Below, one piece after another: positions 36,092-44,905 of a stretch of 64,000 nucleotides of DNA (its first letter is position 1; each line of letters begins with the position of its first letter). The position numbers and the translations under genes were made by a program. The DNA is taken from positions 23,575 to 87,574 of the forward strand of contig CASDOW010000005.1 in the NCBI GenBank assembly GCA_949282195.1, in the 5' to 3' direction. The notes under the pieces are model-generated. The model saw only the letters and a list, made by a program, of their open reading frames with translations. It was not told the DNA's origin and ran no database searches. This stretch comes from an uncultured bacterium. GTDB taxonomy: Bacteria > Cyanobacteriota > Vampirovibrionia > Gastranaerophilales > Gastranaerophilaceae.

Positions 36092-36196
36092 TTATAATAT
36101 AACGCTTAAAAATGCACCTATACCAACCATCCAAGCAACCAAAAATACGGTTAAAATAATTACAATAATCTTTCTATGTCTTCTAAAAAATTCCAT
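36092..36196 (-). CDS. 34-residue single-pass membrane microprotein
   Basis: This is a very small gene, from ATG at 36196 to TAA at 36092, too short for a length-filtered ORF search. The product begins MEFFRRHRKIIVIILTVFLV and continues with AWMVGIGAFLSVIL, a short basic N-terminus and one 24-residue hydrophobic helix. AAGGAT lies seven bases before the ATG. The positive-inside basic start predicts N-in/C-out insertion. It resembles the anchor segment of SurA/PpiD-type periplasmic chaperones, but no such domain follows; the stop comes immediately. It is encoded 11 bp upstream of the M23 peptidase gene and may be part of its operon. Confidence 0.7.
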   Translation of the reverse strand: MEFFRRHRKIIVIILTVFLVAWMVGIGAFLSVIL

Positions 36197-36276
36197 TTTT
36201 TTATCCTTATGCGTTATTTATATACAATATAATAACAAAAACACTCAACTCAATGCAAATGACTTAACATTATAAA

Positions 36277-38091
36277 TTACTTATTTATCCTGCATCCTTC
36301 ATCTTCTTTATCAATTTTCCCGTCATAATTATTATCAATTCCGTCAAAACAAGAATTTTTAGACTCAATTCCTTCTGCTCTTGGAATATAATTTAAAAAT
36401 TTCTTGTCGATAGAATTAAACAAAAATAAATAATAATCACGATAAAATAAAGCTATTTCAGGATTTACGATTTTAAGCACGTTTTCATCATTTTTAATAA
36501 ATCCGTTTTTTGAAAAATTGCAACTACCCAATATTAAAACCTTAGTATCAATCATGATAGTTTTTTCATGGTTTTTTCCACCCCAATTTTCAACAATAGT
36601 CGGAATTGAATTATTCCTCAATAAATATACTCTATCTTTAAAGTTGTTAGCAGCAACACTATCCATTAAAACCATGACATTAACATTTCTTCTTTTTGCA
36701 TTTATTAACTCATTTATTAAAGTTTTATCCGTTAAATAAAATGCAGAAACAAATATTTCTTTTTTAGCGTTTTTAATTTCAGGTAGTATAACACTTTCTA
36801 AAATATTATCTTGCGGAGAAAAATAAGCATTTACAATTGAATTATCAACACTCACGGAAGAATTTTGTGTTTTTTGTTTAAATGTTGAAAACTTTGAAAG
36901 GTACATCTTCTCAAATTCTGTTTTATAAATTTCAGCTAATTTAGAAGAATTAACTAAAACCGCAATATTTGCATTATATCCTCCGCTATCTGTTGAAGAA
37001 ATATTAGCTGAACCTGTTAACACTTTTTTATTATCAAAAATAAAAAATTTATCATGCATGATTATTTCATTTTTATCCGTAACCGAATTAAAATCTTGAA
37101 TAAACTTTCTTGTATTTGGATAAACAGTGTCCATATTTTTTGAATAATCAACAACAGTCCTGATTTTCACATTTCTTTCACGAGCTTTTAATAAAGCATT
37201 ATAAATATCCTTTTGGCTGCCCATGCCATATAAAGCAATATCAATTGATTTTTCAGACCGATTAATTTCTCTTATTATCGCTCTACAAAAAACATTCTTA
37301 CAATCATCATTCGGTCTTGAAAATTCCAAAGGATTAATTAAAAATAGCTCAATATTTCCAAATTTTTTGCTTAGTGTCTTTGGGTAAAATAAATCCGATT
37401 TTAAAACTTTTAAATCAAAACCCGAGTTTTTAGAAAAACAAATCGAACATTGTTTATAATTATTTAAATATTTTTTAGAAATAATTGCTGCATTTGAAAT
37501 TAATCTTGCATATTCACAGTTTATTTTATGTACGGTATCATTTCTCAAATTAACAATATAAAAAGGTATTTTTGAAATTTCTAAAGCATTTAACTTTACT
37601 TGCCTTGGATTATACAACTCTAAATAATCAGTGTCTTTTGTTTCTTTATATAAATAAGCAAGTCCGTTTTTAAGCAAAAATTCACCTAAATCAGAATTGT
37701 TATATTTTATTTTTATACATCTTATGGGTTTATCTTTATTAAATAAAGGCAATTTTGACTCTATATAAACATTCTTATCTGATAAATTCCTTATTGCCCA
37801 TTGTCTTGCGCAAAAGCCCGCCTTTAAATATTCATCAATATCTAAACCCAAAGAAACAACAATTTCATCTGTTTTTTTATTTTTATATGGCTTATAAGCT
37901 ATTACATCTTTTAATTTAAAATGTTCATCTTCGCCGATAGCATTATCGTCATTCAAATCAATAAAAAATTCATCCGCTTCAACAACTTTTAGTATTTTAT
38001 GACTTGAAGGCTTTATATGATAACATCTCAACAACACAAACCCGCAAAACAATAAGAATAAAACCAAAACTGTCAAACACTTGCTTCTCAT
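36277..38091 (-). CDS. Exported SNase-like/phospholipase D fusion protein
   Basis: This is a 604-residue protein. A signal or anchor segment comes first (residues 1-24). It is followed by an SNase-like region (about 32-175, ending GEFLLKNGLAYLY), where the catalytic Asp/Arg set is not evident. A small metal-like module VHKINCEYA...CSICF lies near 188-222. Then there are two PLD domains, each with an HxK motif: HDKFFIFDNKKVLTGSANIS near 352 and HEKTIMIDTKVLILGSCNFS near 520. The C-terminus ends in CFDGIDNNYDGKIDKEDEGC, a calcium-binding-like DxDG segment. The PLD part may act on lipid or DNA at the cell surface. The ATG at 38091 has a TATAAT seven bases before it. Confidence 0.85.
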   Translation of the reverse strand: MRSKCLTVLVLFLLFCGFVLLRCYHIKPSSHKILKVVEADEFFIDLNDDNAIGEDEHFKLKDVIAYKPYKNKKTDEIVVSLGLDIDEYLKAGFCARQWAIRNLSDKNVYIESKLPLFNKDKPIRCIKIKYNNSDLGEFLLKNGLAYLYKETKDTDYLELYNPRQVKLNALEISKIPFYIVNLRNDTVHKINCEYARLISNAAIISKKYLNNYKQCSICFSKNSGFDLKVLKSDLFYPKTLSKKFGNIELFLINPLEFSRPNDDCKNVFCRAIIREINRSEKSIDIALYGMGSQKDIYNALLKARERNVKIRTVVDYSKNMDTVYPNTRKFIQDFNSVTDKNEIIMHDKFFIFDNKKVLTGSANISSTDSGGYNANIAVLVNSSKLAEIYKTEFEKMYLSKFSTFKQKTQNSSVSVDNSIVNAYFSPQDNILESVILPEIKNAKKEIFVSAFYLTDKTLINELINAKRRNVNVMVLMDSVAANNFKDRVYLLRNNSIPTIVENWGGKNHEKTIMIDTKVLILGSCNFSKNGFIKNDENVLKIVNPEIALFYRDYYLFLFNSIDKKFLNYIPRAEGIESKNSCFDGIDNNYDGKIDKEDEGCRINK

Positions 38092-38098
38092 GTCGAGT

Positions 38099-38104
38099 AT
38101 TATA
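38099..38104 (-). promoter_or_regulatory. Putative -10 box (TATAAT) of the SNase-like/PLD gene, leaderless
   Basis: On the minus strand, TATAAT ends seven bases before the ATG at 38091. The sequence between holds no ribosome site. No clear -35 box lies at the usual distance. Confidence 0.5.
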
Positions 38105-38162
38105 ATTTAATTAAACAAAATTAAAAAATAAACTTTTGTTAATAAATCTTTACCTAAAGTAC

Positions 38163-38191
38163 TTGTTTATTAATTTTGTTTAATATATTAT
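38163..38191 (+). promoter_or_regulatory. Sigma-70-like promoter of rplS
   Basis: TTGTTT, a 17-base spacer and TATTAT lie upstream of rplS. The predicted start near 38198 gives a leader of about 31 bases, which includes the AAGGAC ribosome site. Confidence 0.55.
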
Positions 38192-38228
38192 GGAATATGC
38201 TAGAACAACTAACAAAAAGGACGAAAAA

Positions 38229-38582
38229 ATGAATCCCATCATTGATGAATTAGAAAAAGAATATACGCAAAAAGAAATGCCTGAAATCAACACAGGCGAT
38301 ACTGTTAAAGTTTTCGTTAGAATTATCGAAGGAAACAAAGAAAGAACTCAAGCATTCGAAGGCACTGTTATTAAAAAACATGGAAGTTTAATCAATAAAA
38401 CAATTACAGTTAGAAAAGTATTTCAAGGCGTTGGCGTAGAGCGTGTGTTTGCAATTTACTCTCCAAGAATTGAAAAAATCCAAGTTCTTAGAAAAGGTGA
38501 TGTAAGAAGAGCAAAATTATACTACTTGAGAGAACGCTCAGGCAAAGCTACACGTATTAGAGAAAAAATGGAAAAAAGATAA
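38229..38582 (+). CDS. rplS: 50S ribosomal protein L19
   Basis: This is a large-subunit ribosomal protein of 117 residues located at the subunit interface. The core (GDTVKVFVRIIEGNKERTQAFEG, cut here to its first part GDTVKVFVRIIEGNKERT) and the ending KIQVLRKGDVRRAKLYYLRE are definitive. I start at the ATG at 38229, preceded by AAGGAC. An upstream in-frame ATG at 38190 lies at the -10 box and is too early. It is followed by a large hairpin and by rbgA. Confidence 0.97.
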   Translation: MNPIIDELEKEYTQKEMPEINTGDTVKVFVRIIEGNKERTQAFEGTVIKKHGSLINKTITVRKVFQGVGVERVFAIYSPRIEKIQVLRKGDVRRAKLYYLRERSGKATRIREKMEKR

Positions 38583-38603
38583 TTTTTTTCAAAGAAAATT
38601 TTA

Positions 38604-38646
38604 TAATGCCTTGGATTGTCGCAGTTTGCAAAATTCAAGGCATTAT
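38604..38646 (+). promoter_or_regulatory. Stem-loop between rplS and rbgA
   Basis: ATAATGCCTTG pairs perfectly with CAAGGCATTAT across a loop of about 22 bases. No T-run follows, so it is not a classic terminator. It could be a partial terminator, an RNA processing site, or a stability hairpin protecting rplS mRNA. Confidence 0.5.
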
Positions 38647-38663
38647 TAATATAAAGGCAAATT

Positions 38664-39521
38664 ATGAACCACATTCATTGGTACCCCGGGCACATCGCAA
38701 AAGCCCAAAGGCAGCTAAAAGAAAAACTAAACCTTGTTGACGTCATAATAGAAGTATTAGACGCAAGAATTCCCTATTCAAGCTGGTACAAAAATACAGC
38801 TGAGCTTTGCCCAAATAAACCAAGATTAATTTTGATGAATAAAGCTGACGTATCGGATGAAAAATTTAATAAATCTTGGGCAAAATTTTTAAATATCAAA
38901 ACAGGTTGTAAGGTAATTACAACAAGCCTTTCAAACAAATCCGATACAAATTTAATTATTTCTGAAATCATTAACCTGTCAAAAGAAATAATGCAAAAAA
39001 GAATAATAAAAGGCTTGCTTCCCCGTCCCACAAGAACCATGGTAATAGGCATGCCAAATGTCGGTAAATCAAGCACTATTAACCGACTTGTTAAAAGAGC
39101 CAAAACAAAAACAGGGGCAAAGGCAGGCGTAACACGACAACAACAATGGGTTAGAATTAATGAAAAAGTTGAATTACTGGACACACCGGGGATAATTCCA
39201 ACAATCCAAGACGACCAATTTCAAGCTCTTAAATTAGCTTGTGTTAACTCAATCGGAGAAAATGCATATGATAGCGAATTTGTAGCAAATGAATTAATCA
39301 ACATTCTAATTAGATTGTATGATGACGAATTTAGAAAATATTTTAATTTTTCCGCCAACGAAGAAATAAGCCTTAATTCAATTGCACTTAAGAAAAATTG
39401 GATATTAAAAAACTCAATTCCTGACGCAAAAAGAGCTTCATTAATCTTATTGTCAAATTTCAGAGATGGAAAAATCGGAAAATTCACACTGGAGCGAATT
39501 GAAGAATATGACACTATTTAG
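38664..39521 (+). CDS. rbgA: Ribosome biogenesis GTPase A (YlqF/RbgA)
   Basis: This is a circularly permuted GTPase of 285 residues that assists late maturation of the 50S subunit. The permuted order of G motifs is visible: G4 LMNKADVSDE near residue 55, then G1 GMPNVGKSSTINRLVKRA near 131, then G3 LDTPGIIP near 172. The start HIHWYPGHIAKAQRQLKEKL is typical of the family. The helical C-terminal domain follows. It lies 82 bp after rplS and overlaps the following rnhB gene by 14 bp. The neighbourhood rplS-rbgA-rnhB is conserved in many bacteria, which supports the calls. Confidence 0.95.
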   Translation: MNHIHWYPGHIAKAQRQLKEKLNLVDVIIEVLDARIPYSSWYKNTAELCPNKPRLILMNKADVSDEKFNKSWAKFLNIKTGCKVITTSLSNKSDTNLIISEIINLSKEIMQKRIIKGLLPRPTRTMVIGMPNVGKSSTINRLVKRAKTKTGAKAGVTRQQQWVRINEKVELLDTPGIIPTIQDDQFQALKLACVNSIGENAYDSEFVANELINILIRLYDDEFRKYFNFSANEEISLNSIALKKNWILKNSIPDAKRASLILLSNFRDGKIGKFTLERIEEYDTI

Positions 39522-40140
39522 TTTTGATAACGAAGAAAAAATCAATAATAGAGTAAATTTTATCATTGGAACGGATGAAGCAGGAAGAGGCCCTGCGGCT
39601 GGTGGAGTTTGGGCGGCAGCAGTATGTTTTTGCGAAAATATTGATGAAAAACTTTTTGAATCGCTTAATGACTCTAAAAAACTTACACCCAAAAAAAGAG
39701 AATTATTATATGACGTCATTAAAGAAAACTCAATTTGGGCAATTAAAGCTGTTACGGTTGAAAAAATTGAAGAAATAAATATACTTCAAGCTTCATTATT
39801 GGCGATGAAATATGCAGTATCAGAAGTAATTACAAAACTAAATAATGACAATACCTTGACTTTAATTGACGGAAATAAATTAATAAAAGACTTTGACAGA
39901 ATGCAAAAATTTGTAATCAAAGGCGACTCAAAATCAGCCTCAATAGCCGCAGCAAGCATATTGGCAAAAGTTTCAAGAGATAGATACATGGATAAAATTC
40001 ATCTTGAATTTCCGCAATATGATTGGCATAAAAATAAAGGCTATCTTACAAAAACACACATTAACGCCATACAAAAATACGGCGCAACAAAATATCACAG
40101 ACTATCATTTTTAAAAAACATAATAAAAACCTCCGAATAA
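39508..40140 (+). CDS. rnhB: Ribonuclease HII
   Basis: This enzyme removes ribonucleotides and RNA primers from DNA-RNA hybrids. The catalytic motif GTDEAGRGPAAGGVWAAAV contains the DEAGRG acid pair. Further catalytic acids appear in LIDGNKLIK, and SILAKVSRDRYMD is the family signature. I select the ATG at 39508, giving 210 residues. An earlier ATG at 39466 would add 14 residues inside rbgA and lacks family similarity. Gene overlap of 14 bp suggests translational coupling. The 3' end overlaps the flagellin terminator hairpin. Confidence 0.95.
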   Translation: MTLFSFDNEEKINNRVNFIIGTDEAGRGPAAGGVWAAAVCFCENIDEKLFESLNDSKKLTPKKRELLYDVIKENSIWAIKAVTVEKIEEINILQASLLAMKYAVSEVITKLNNDNTLTLIDGNKLIKDFDRMQKFVIKGDSKSASIAAASILAKVSRDRYMDKIHLEFPQYDWHKNKGYLTKTHINAIQKYGATKYHRLSFLKNIIKTSE

Positions 40141-40151
40141 AATTCGGAGGT
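40129..40151 (-). terminator. Intrinsic terminator of flagellin gene, inside the rnhB 3' end
   Basis: On the minus strand, ACCTCCGAATTTTATTCGGAGGT forms a hairpin (one side ACCTCCGAAT, other ATTCGGAGGT) and is followed by TTTTTATTA. The plus-strand side lacks a T-run, so it mainly serves the flagellin gene. Confidence 0.8.
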
Positions 40152-40176
40152 AAATAATTATTTATATAATTATTTA

Positions 40177-41079
40177 TTATACTAAGCTTAATGCGATTGA
40201 TGGTGCTTGATTTGCTTGTGCCAACAATGAAGTTGATACTTGTTGAAGTATTTGTTGTTGAGTGAAGTTTGAAGCTTCAGAAGCAATATCAGCGTCAGTT
40301 ATGATTGATTTTGCGCTTGATAAATTTTCATATTGAGTTGTTAGGGTATCAAGAGCTGATTCAAGACGATTTTGAACTGAACCGATTTGAGATTTTCTGC
40401 TTGTAATATCATCGATTGCTTTATCAAGGTTTAATACAGCTTCACTATAAGTGCCTGCTGCAGGAACTTCAGCTTGGTCAGGACCTGCCGGCGTTTGAGG
40501 ATCTGCATTTATCATAGCAGTCAAATCAAATCCTGCTGCCATACCTGTCAAAGAAGAGAAGGTTACTTTTTGGAAAATACTCTTATCAGCTAAAATTGTA
40601 TTATCTTCTGTGTAATCCGCACCTACTTGCAAGGTTACACCGTCTTGTTGTAATGTTTCATCATTAAATAATGATAATGATGAATATTTTGATGAAGTTG
40701 AAATTCTATCGATTTCAGCTATACGTTCTTTTACTTCATCTTGCATTGCTTGAATTTCATCTTCAGAATATGTACCGTTTTTAGCTTGCAAGGTCAAATC
40801 ACGAATTCTTGATAAGTTATCTTGAATAACATCAAGGTTGCCTTCAGCTGTTGATAACATTGCGTTACCGTTTTGAACGTTGTTTTGAGCAATTTTGTTT
40901 CCGTCAAGTTGAACTTGCATACGGGCAGAAATAACTGTTCCTGCTGCATCATCTTTTGCAGAATTTACTTTCAAGCCGGAAGACATTCTTTCCATAGCTT
41001 GAGCTAAACCGCTTGTTGACTTAGACAAAAGACCTTGGATTTTAATTGAATCCACGTTTGTGTTAATAACTACTGACAT
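40177..41079 (-). CDS. Flagellin, short form
   Basis: This is the structural subunit of the flagellar filament, secreted through the export gate encoded at 50275-55344. The conserved N-terminal D0/D1 region (LAQAMERMSSGLKVNSAKDDAAG) and the C-terminal D0 region (ASEASNFTQQQILQQVSTSL, then ANQAPSIALSLV) frame the protein. At 300 residues it lacks most of the variable D2/D3 surface domains. Only a small insert (about residues 180-220, with many Pro and Ala) remains. The ATG has AAAGGAGCTC upstream. It is the only flagellin gene in the window and is placed apart from fliS. Confidence 0.96.
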   Translation of the reverse strand: MSVVINTNVDSIKIQGLLSKSTSGLAQAMERMSSGLKVNSAKDDAAGTVISARMQVQLDGNKIAQNNVQNGNAMLSTAEGNLDVIQDNLSRIRDLTLQAKNGTYSEDEIQAMQDEVKERIAEIDRISTSSKYSSLSLFNDETLQQDGVTLQVGADYTEDNTILADKSIFQKVTFSSLTGMAAGFDLTAMINADPQTPAGPDQAEVPAAGTYSEAVLNLDKAIDDITSRKSQIGSVQNRLESALDTLTTQYENLSSAKSIITDADIASEASNFTQQQILQQVSTSLLAQANQAPSIALSLV

Positions 41080-41294
41080 AAATGAGCTCCTTTCATAAAG
41101 CCTTAGTAATACATCCTTGTGCTTATTAAATTTAAGTTACAAGAAAACAATGCACCAAATTGAAAAAAATATAACCAAATAACGCCAGATGTTTACAATA
41201 TTAATATTTTAAATATCTAAAATGCAGATTTTACAATAGTTTGCAAGATTTGGAAAATTAAGAAATGTAAAGTTTATAAAAAAACGTTATAAAA

Positions 41295-42425
41295 CTAATC
41301 CAAGGGGAAGGATTTTCGAATAAATGCCAATTCATCAGTCAGAGTCGATAATACAGACGGATTTTTTAATTTTTCAGTCAATAATAAATCAAATATTTCA
41401 GAAAACAACTTCCCTTTTTTATAGCCCAGTTTAATTAAGTCATCCCCCGTTGTAAAAAGCTTGATTTCAGAGGCTTTTAAATAATCTGTCACATTAATGT
41501 CAGAGGTTTTATAAAAATAATATGCTAAATCATACATTTTAAATTTTGAAAAGGACTTTAAAGCCTGACTTAGGGAGTTAATTTCAAGTTTTTCTTGAGT
41601 TTTATTTTCCAAAAGCAAAAACAAAAACTCAGAAACATCCTTCTCGTTTAATTGAAATTCAGAAATAATTTTTTCAACCTTGCCTAAATTAACACAGGAG
41701 TCAACATCAAACAAAATTCTGTAATATTTCTTCTCAAGCACTTCCCTAAATAAAGGAAGTGCAAAATTAAATCTAAAAATTTTTTTAAATACTTCTTCAA
41801 CCCTTGAAACAGACATATTGTCCCTTATCGGATTTTTTAAATATTCATTTATTAACTTATAGTCGTCAATAGAAAAATCAAAATTAAAACGATATTTAAA
41901 GCCCAGACCCCTTAAAATCCTTGTAGGGTCATCAATGTAACTTCTATTGTGCAAAACACACAATTTTTTATTTTTTAAATCACAGCACCCGCCAATTAAA
42001 TCTATTAAAGAATACCTGATTTCATCACCAAACAAATTTAATTCACAATATAAAGAATTAACGGTAAAATCACGCCTTTTAACATCCCTTTCAAGCTCTA
42101 CTCCAACTTCATCAACGACAGGCAAACAGCCGCTATAAGGATATTTTTCAGTCCTTGTCGACGCAATATCATAAATTTTATTTTCGAAAGAAACTTTAAC
42201 TGTGTAAAAGTCTTTATGAATTGATTTAATATTTAATTCAGAGATTTTAGAACAAAAATCTATAGCATTACCCAAAACGATTAAATCAACATCCTTTATT
42301 GGTGCGCCGAGCAAATTATCTCTTACGGCACCACCCACAAAAAACACCCTAATCTTTTGATTTAGGGCATTTTTTAAGATTAATTTTAAAAATTTTTCAG
42401 TTTTTATATCGAAATTAAACTGCAT
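41295..42425 (-). CDS. CCA tRNA nucleotidyltransferase / poly(A) polymerase-type protein
   Basis: This is a class II nucleotidyltransferase of 376 residues. The head domain shows FFVGGAVRDNLLGAPIKDVD, with the DxD metal pair. Motif RRDFTVNSLY follows near residue 117. The neck carries DDPTRILRGLGFKYRF. The family includes CCA-adding enzymes and poly(A) polymerase I. Because the tRNA-Leu gene in this window lacks an encoded CCA, a CCA-adding role is plausible. No HD domain is evident in the C-terminal half. The ATG at 42425 has AAGGAAG upstream, with accC ending 8 bp away. Confidence 0.88.
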   Translation of the reverse strand: MQFNFDIKTEKFLKLILKNALNQKIRVFFVGGAVRDNLLGAPIKDVDLIVLGNAIDFCSKISELNIKSIHKDFYTVKVSFENKIYDIASTRTEKYPYSGCLPVVDEVGVELERDVKRRDFTVNSLYCELNLFGDEIRYSLIDLIGGCCDLKNKKLCVLHNRSYIDDPTRILRGLGFKYRFNFDFSIDDYKLINEYLKNPIRDNMSVSRVEEVFKKIFRFNFALPLFREVLEKKYYRILFDVDSCVNLGKVEKIISEFQLNEKDVSEFLFLLLENKTQEKLEINSLSQALKSFSKFKMYDLAYYFYKTSDINVTDYLKASEIKLFTTGDDLIKLGYKKGKLFSEIFDLLLTEKLKNPSVLSTLTDELAFIRKSFPLD

Positions 42426-42433
42426 TTGCTTCC

Positions 42434-43801
42434 TTATTTTTTTACCAATACTTCAGGGTAATTTTTTTCAATAAAACTTGTATTAAAATCACCTGAGATA
42501 AAATTGTAATTATTAAGGATTTTTTTATGAAAGCCGATTGTAGTCTTAACGCCTGTAATAACATAATCATTCAAGGCTCTTAACATTCTTTTTCTGGCTT
42601 CATCTCTATCTCTGCCCCAGCAGATTACCTTGCCGACCAATGAATCATAGAATGGTGGAATTTTGTAGCCTGTATAAGCATGAGAATCAACTCTAGTTCC
42701 AAAACCGCCGGGGGCAATATACCCTTCTATTGTTCCGGGGCATGGCATAAAGCATTTTTCATAATCTTCCGCATTAATACGACACTCAATAGCATGACCG
42801 ACTAATTTAATATCATCTTGAGTATATGACAGTTTTTCGCCTTGTGCTACTTTAATTTGTTCTTTAACAATATCTACATTAGAAATCATCTCGGTAACAC
42901 AATGTTCAACTTGAACTCTTGTATTCATTTCCATAAAATAGAATTTTTTATTTTTAGGATCAGATTCATCCAAAAGAAACTCAATTGTGCCTGTACCTTC
43001 ATAATTAATGGATTTAGCAGCATTAATAGCAGCTTCGCCCATTTTTTTCCTGATTTCTTCAGAAATTGCAACAGAAGGAGCTTCTTCAAGTAATTTTTGA
43101 TTACGTCTTTGAACAGAACAATCTCTTTCCCCTAAATGTATAACATTGCCATAACTGTCAGCTAAGATTTGCACTTCAATATGTCTTGGATTTTCAATAA
43201 ACTTCTCAACATATACTTCAGGGTTTGCAAACGCACTTTGGGCTTCAGAACGACACAAATTAAAGGCGTCATCTAATTCTTCATCTTTTCTTACAATTCT
43301 CATGCCTTTTCCGCCGCCGCCTGCCGTTGCTTTAATTATAATCGGATAGCCTACTTTTTTAACAAATTCGCGGATTGTTTCAGTATTCTCAACAATGCCA
43401 AGCCCCGGAGTAATCGGTACGCCATTTGCTTCCATTGTTGCTCTTGCATTTGCCTTATCACCCATTTTCATCATAGCACTGGCGCTCGGACCGATAAATT
43501 TAATATGGTGCTCTTCACAAATATCTACAAAATCCGCTCTTTCAGATAAAAAACCATACCCTGGGTGAATAGCATCAGCACCTGATGTAAGTGCAACAGA
43601 AATAAGTGCAGGTATATAAAGATAACTTTTTGCACTTTGTGCAGGACCAATACAATATGCTTCATCAGCCAATGAAACATGTAAACTTTGAGCGTCAGCT
43701 TGCGAATATACGGCAACTGTGGCAATTCCTAACTCTCTACAGGCTCTAATGATACGTACGGCAATTTCGCCTCTATTTGCAATTAATACTTTTTTAAACA
43801 T
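42434..43801 (-). CDS. accC: Acetyl-CoA carboxylase, biotin carboxylase subunit
   Basis: AccC carboxylates the biotin on AccB using ATP and bicarbonate, the first half of malonyl-CoA formation. The 455-residue protein has the usual length. Landmarks are LIANRGEIAVRIIRACRELG, the ATP-grasp glycine loop KATAGGGGKGMRIV, the metal-binding EMNTRVQVEHCVTEM and the final ITGVKTTIGFHKKIL region. The gene follows accB with a 59-bp gap containing a terminator-like hairpin. AAGG precedes the ATG. It sits in the order efp-accB-accC; accD and accA are in a divergent operon 4-5 kb upstream. Confidence 0.97.
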   Translation of the reverse strand: MFKKVLIANRGEIAVRIIRACRELGIATVAVYSQADAQSLHVSLADEAYCIGPAQSAKSYLYIPALISVALTSGADAIHPGYGFLSERADFVDICEEHHIKFIGPSASAMMKMGDKANARATMEANGVPITPGLGIVENTETIREFVKKVGYPIIIKATAGGGGKGMRIVRKDEELDDAFNLCRSEAQSAFANPEVYVEKFIENPRHIEVQILADSYGNVIHLGERDCSVQRRNQKLLEEAPSVAISEEIRKKMGEAAINAAKSINYEGTGTIEFLLDESDPKNKKFYFMEMNTRVQVEHCVTEMISNVDIVKEQIKVAQGEKLSYTQDDIKLVGHAIECRINAEDYEKCFMPCPGTIEGYIAPGGFGTRVDSHAYTGYKIPPFYDSLVGKVICWGRDRDEARKRMLRALNDYVITGVKTTIGFHKKILNNYNFISGDFNTSFIEKNYPEVLVKK

Positions 43802-43810
43802 ATTTACAAC

Positions 43811-43842
43811 CTTAAAAAAGCAAAAGCGAACAATCGCTTTTG
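43811..43842 (-). terminator. Terminator-like hairpin between accB and accC
   Basis: On the minus strand, CAAAAGCGAT pairs with TCGCTTTTG around a short loop, directly followed by CTTTTTT. It has the form of an intrinsic terminator, yet it lies inside an operon. It may reduce accC expression relative to accB. Confidence 0.65.
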
Positions 43843-43860
43843 TTTGATATAAATTTCTTT

Positions 43861-44319
43861 TTATTCAACATACATTAAAACTTGACCGTATTCAACGCTT
43901 TGACCGTCTTCTACGCAAATTTGAGTTATTTTTCCTGAAACTTCTGACTCTATTTCATTCATCAACTTCATAGCTTCAACAATACAAACCACTTGTCCGG
44001 CGCTCACAACATCGCCAACTTTAACAAATGGTTTAGCTCCCGGAGCAGGTGCTGCATAAAACGCACCGACCATTGGAGAAGTTATTGCAGTACCTTTTGG
44101 TTTATCTGCCTGTTTTTCTTCCTTTGAAACAGCAGCTTGCGCCGAATTATTTTGTGCTGTAGGTACACTTACGGGAGCTACAGGAGCAGCACCTTGCATA
44201 TATACAGCTTCTTTTCTAACCGTAATTGCTTTCTCTCCGTCTTCCAAAATAATTTCAGTTAACTGGTTATCAGCAAGTACTTTAGCAATTTTTTCAATAT
44301 ATTCAATTTCATATTTCAT
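43861..44319 (-). CDS. accB: Acetyl-CoA carboxylase, biotin carboxyl carrier protein
   Basis: AccB carries the biotin moved between the carboxylase and transferase sites. It has 152 residues. The C-terminal biotinyl domain (about 78-152) contains the attachment motif EAMKLMNE, with the Lys near residue 116. The N-terminal 45 residues are helical, and a Pro/Ala-rich linker (about 45-75, [13 protein letters not shown]) separates them. It is 11 bp downstream of efp, a cyanobacterial-type neighbourhood, and about 60 bp upstream of accC. Confidence 0.96.
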   Translation of the reverse strand: MKYEIEYIEKIAKVLADNQLTEIILEDGEKAITVRKEAVYMQGAAPVAPVSVPTAQNNSAQAAVSKEEKQADKPKGTAITSPMVGAFYAAPAPGAKPFVKVGDVVSAGQVVCIVEAMKLMNEIESEVSGKITQICVEDGQSVEYGQVLMYVE

Positions 44320-44330
44320 TTCAGGTATCC

Positions 44331-44888
44331 TTACACTCTATCTAAATATTCATTTGTTCTTGTGTCTATTCTCAATACATCACCAACTTGAATAAAGAAA
44401 GGAACATTAACAACTGCGCCACCGTCCAATGTAGCAGGTTTAGAGCCGCCTTGAGCAGTATTACCTTTTTCGGCAGGAGGTGTATCAACAACTTCTAATT
44501 CAACAAAATTAGGTAAATCAATACCGATTATTTTTGAATCGTGCATTAGAATTTGAACAGTCATATTTTCTTTTAAATATTTCATGCCGTCGCCAATTCT
44601 ATCAGCAGGAACAGGCAACTGTTCATATGTTTCAAGATCCATCATAACTAAATCAGAACCTTCTTTATACAAATATTGCATTTCGCGTCTGTCCAACATT
44701 GCTTTTGCAACTTTTTCACCAGCTCTAAATGTTTTTTCAACAACTTGACCTGTTTCAACATTTTTCAATTTTGTTCTAACAAAAGCAGCACCTTTACCCG
44801 GTTTTACGTGCAAAAACTCAACAACAGACCATAGTCCGTTATCGATATCTAATGTCAAACCTGTTTTTAAATCGTTTACTGAAATCAT
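44331..44888 (-). CDS. efp: Elongation factor P
   Basis: EF-P enters the ribosome E site and relieves stalling at polyproline stretches. The 185-residue protein has the three OB-type domains. The tip loop reads [16 protein letters not shown], and the modified residue should be the Lys near position 34. The end, [16 protein letters not shown], is the family C-terminus. The enzyme that modifies the lysine is not in this window, and the lineage may use its own route. It is the first gene of the efp-accB-accC cluster. Confidence 0.96.
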   Translation of the reverse strand: MISVNDLKTGLTLDIDNGLWSVVEFLHVKPGKGAAFVRTKLKNVETGQVVEKTFRAGEKVAKAMLDRREMQYLYKEGSDLVMMDLETYEQLPVPADRIGDGMKYLKENMTVQILMHDSKIIGIDLPNFVELEVVDTPPAEKGNTAQGGSKPATLDGGAVVNVPFFIQVGDVLRIDTRTNEYLDRV

Positions 44889-44905
44889 ATATTATTCCTG
44901 TTAAT

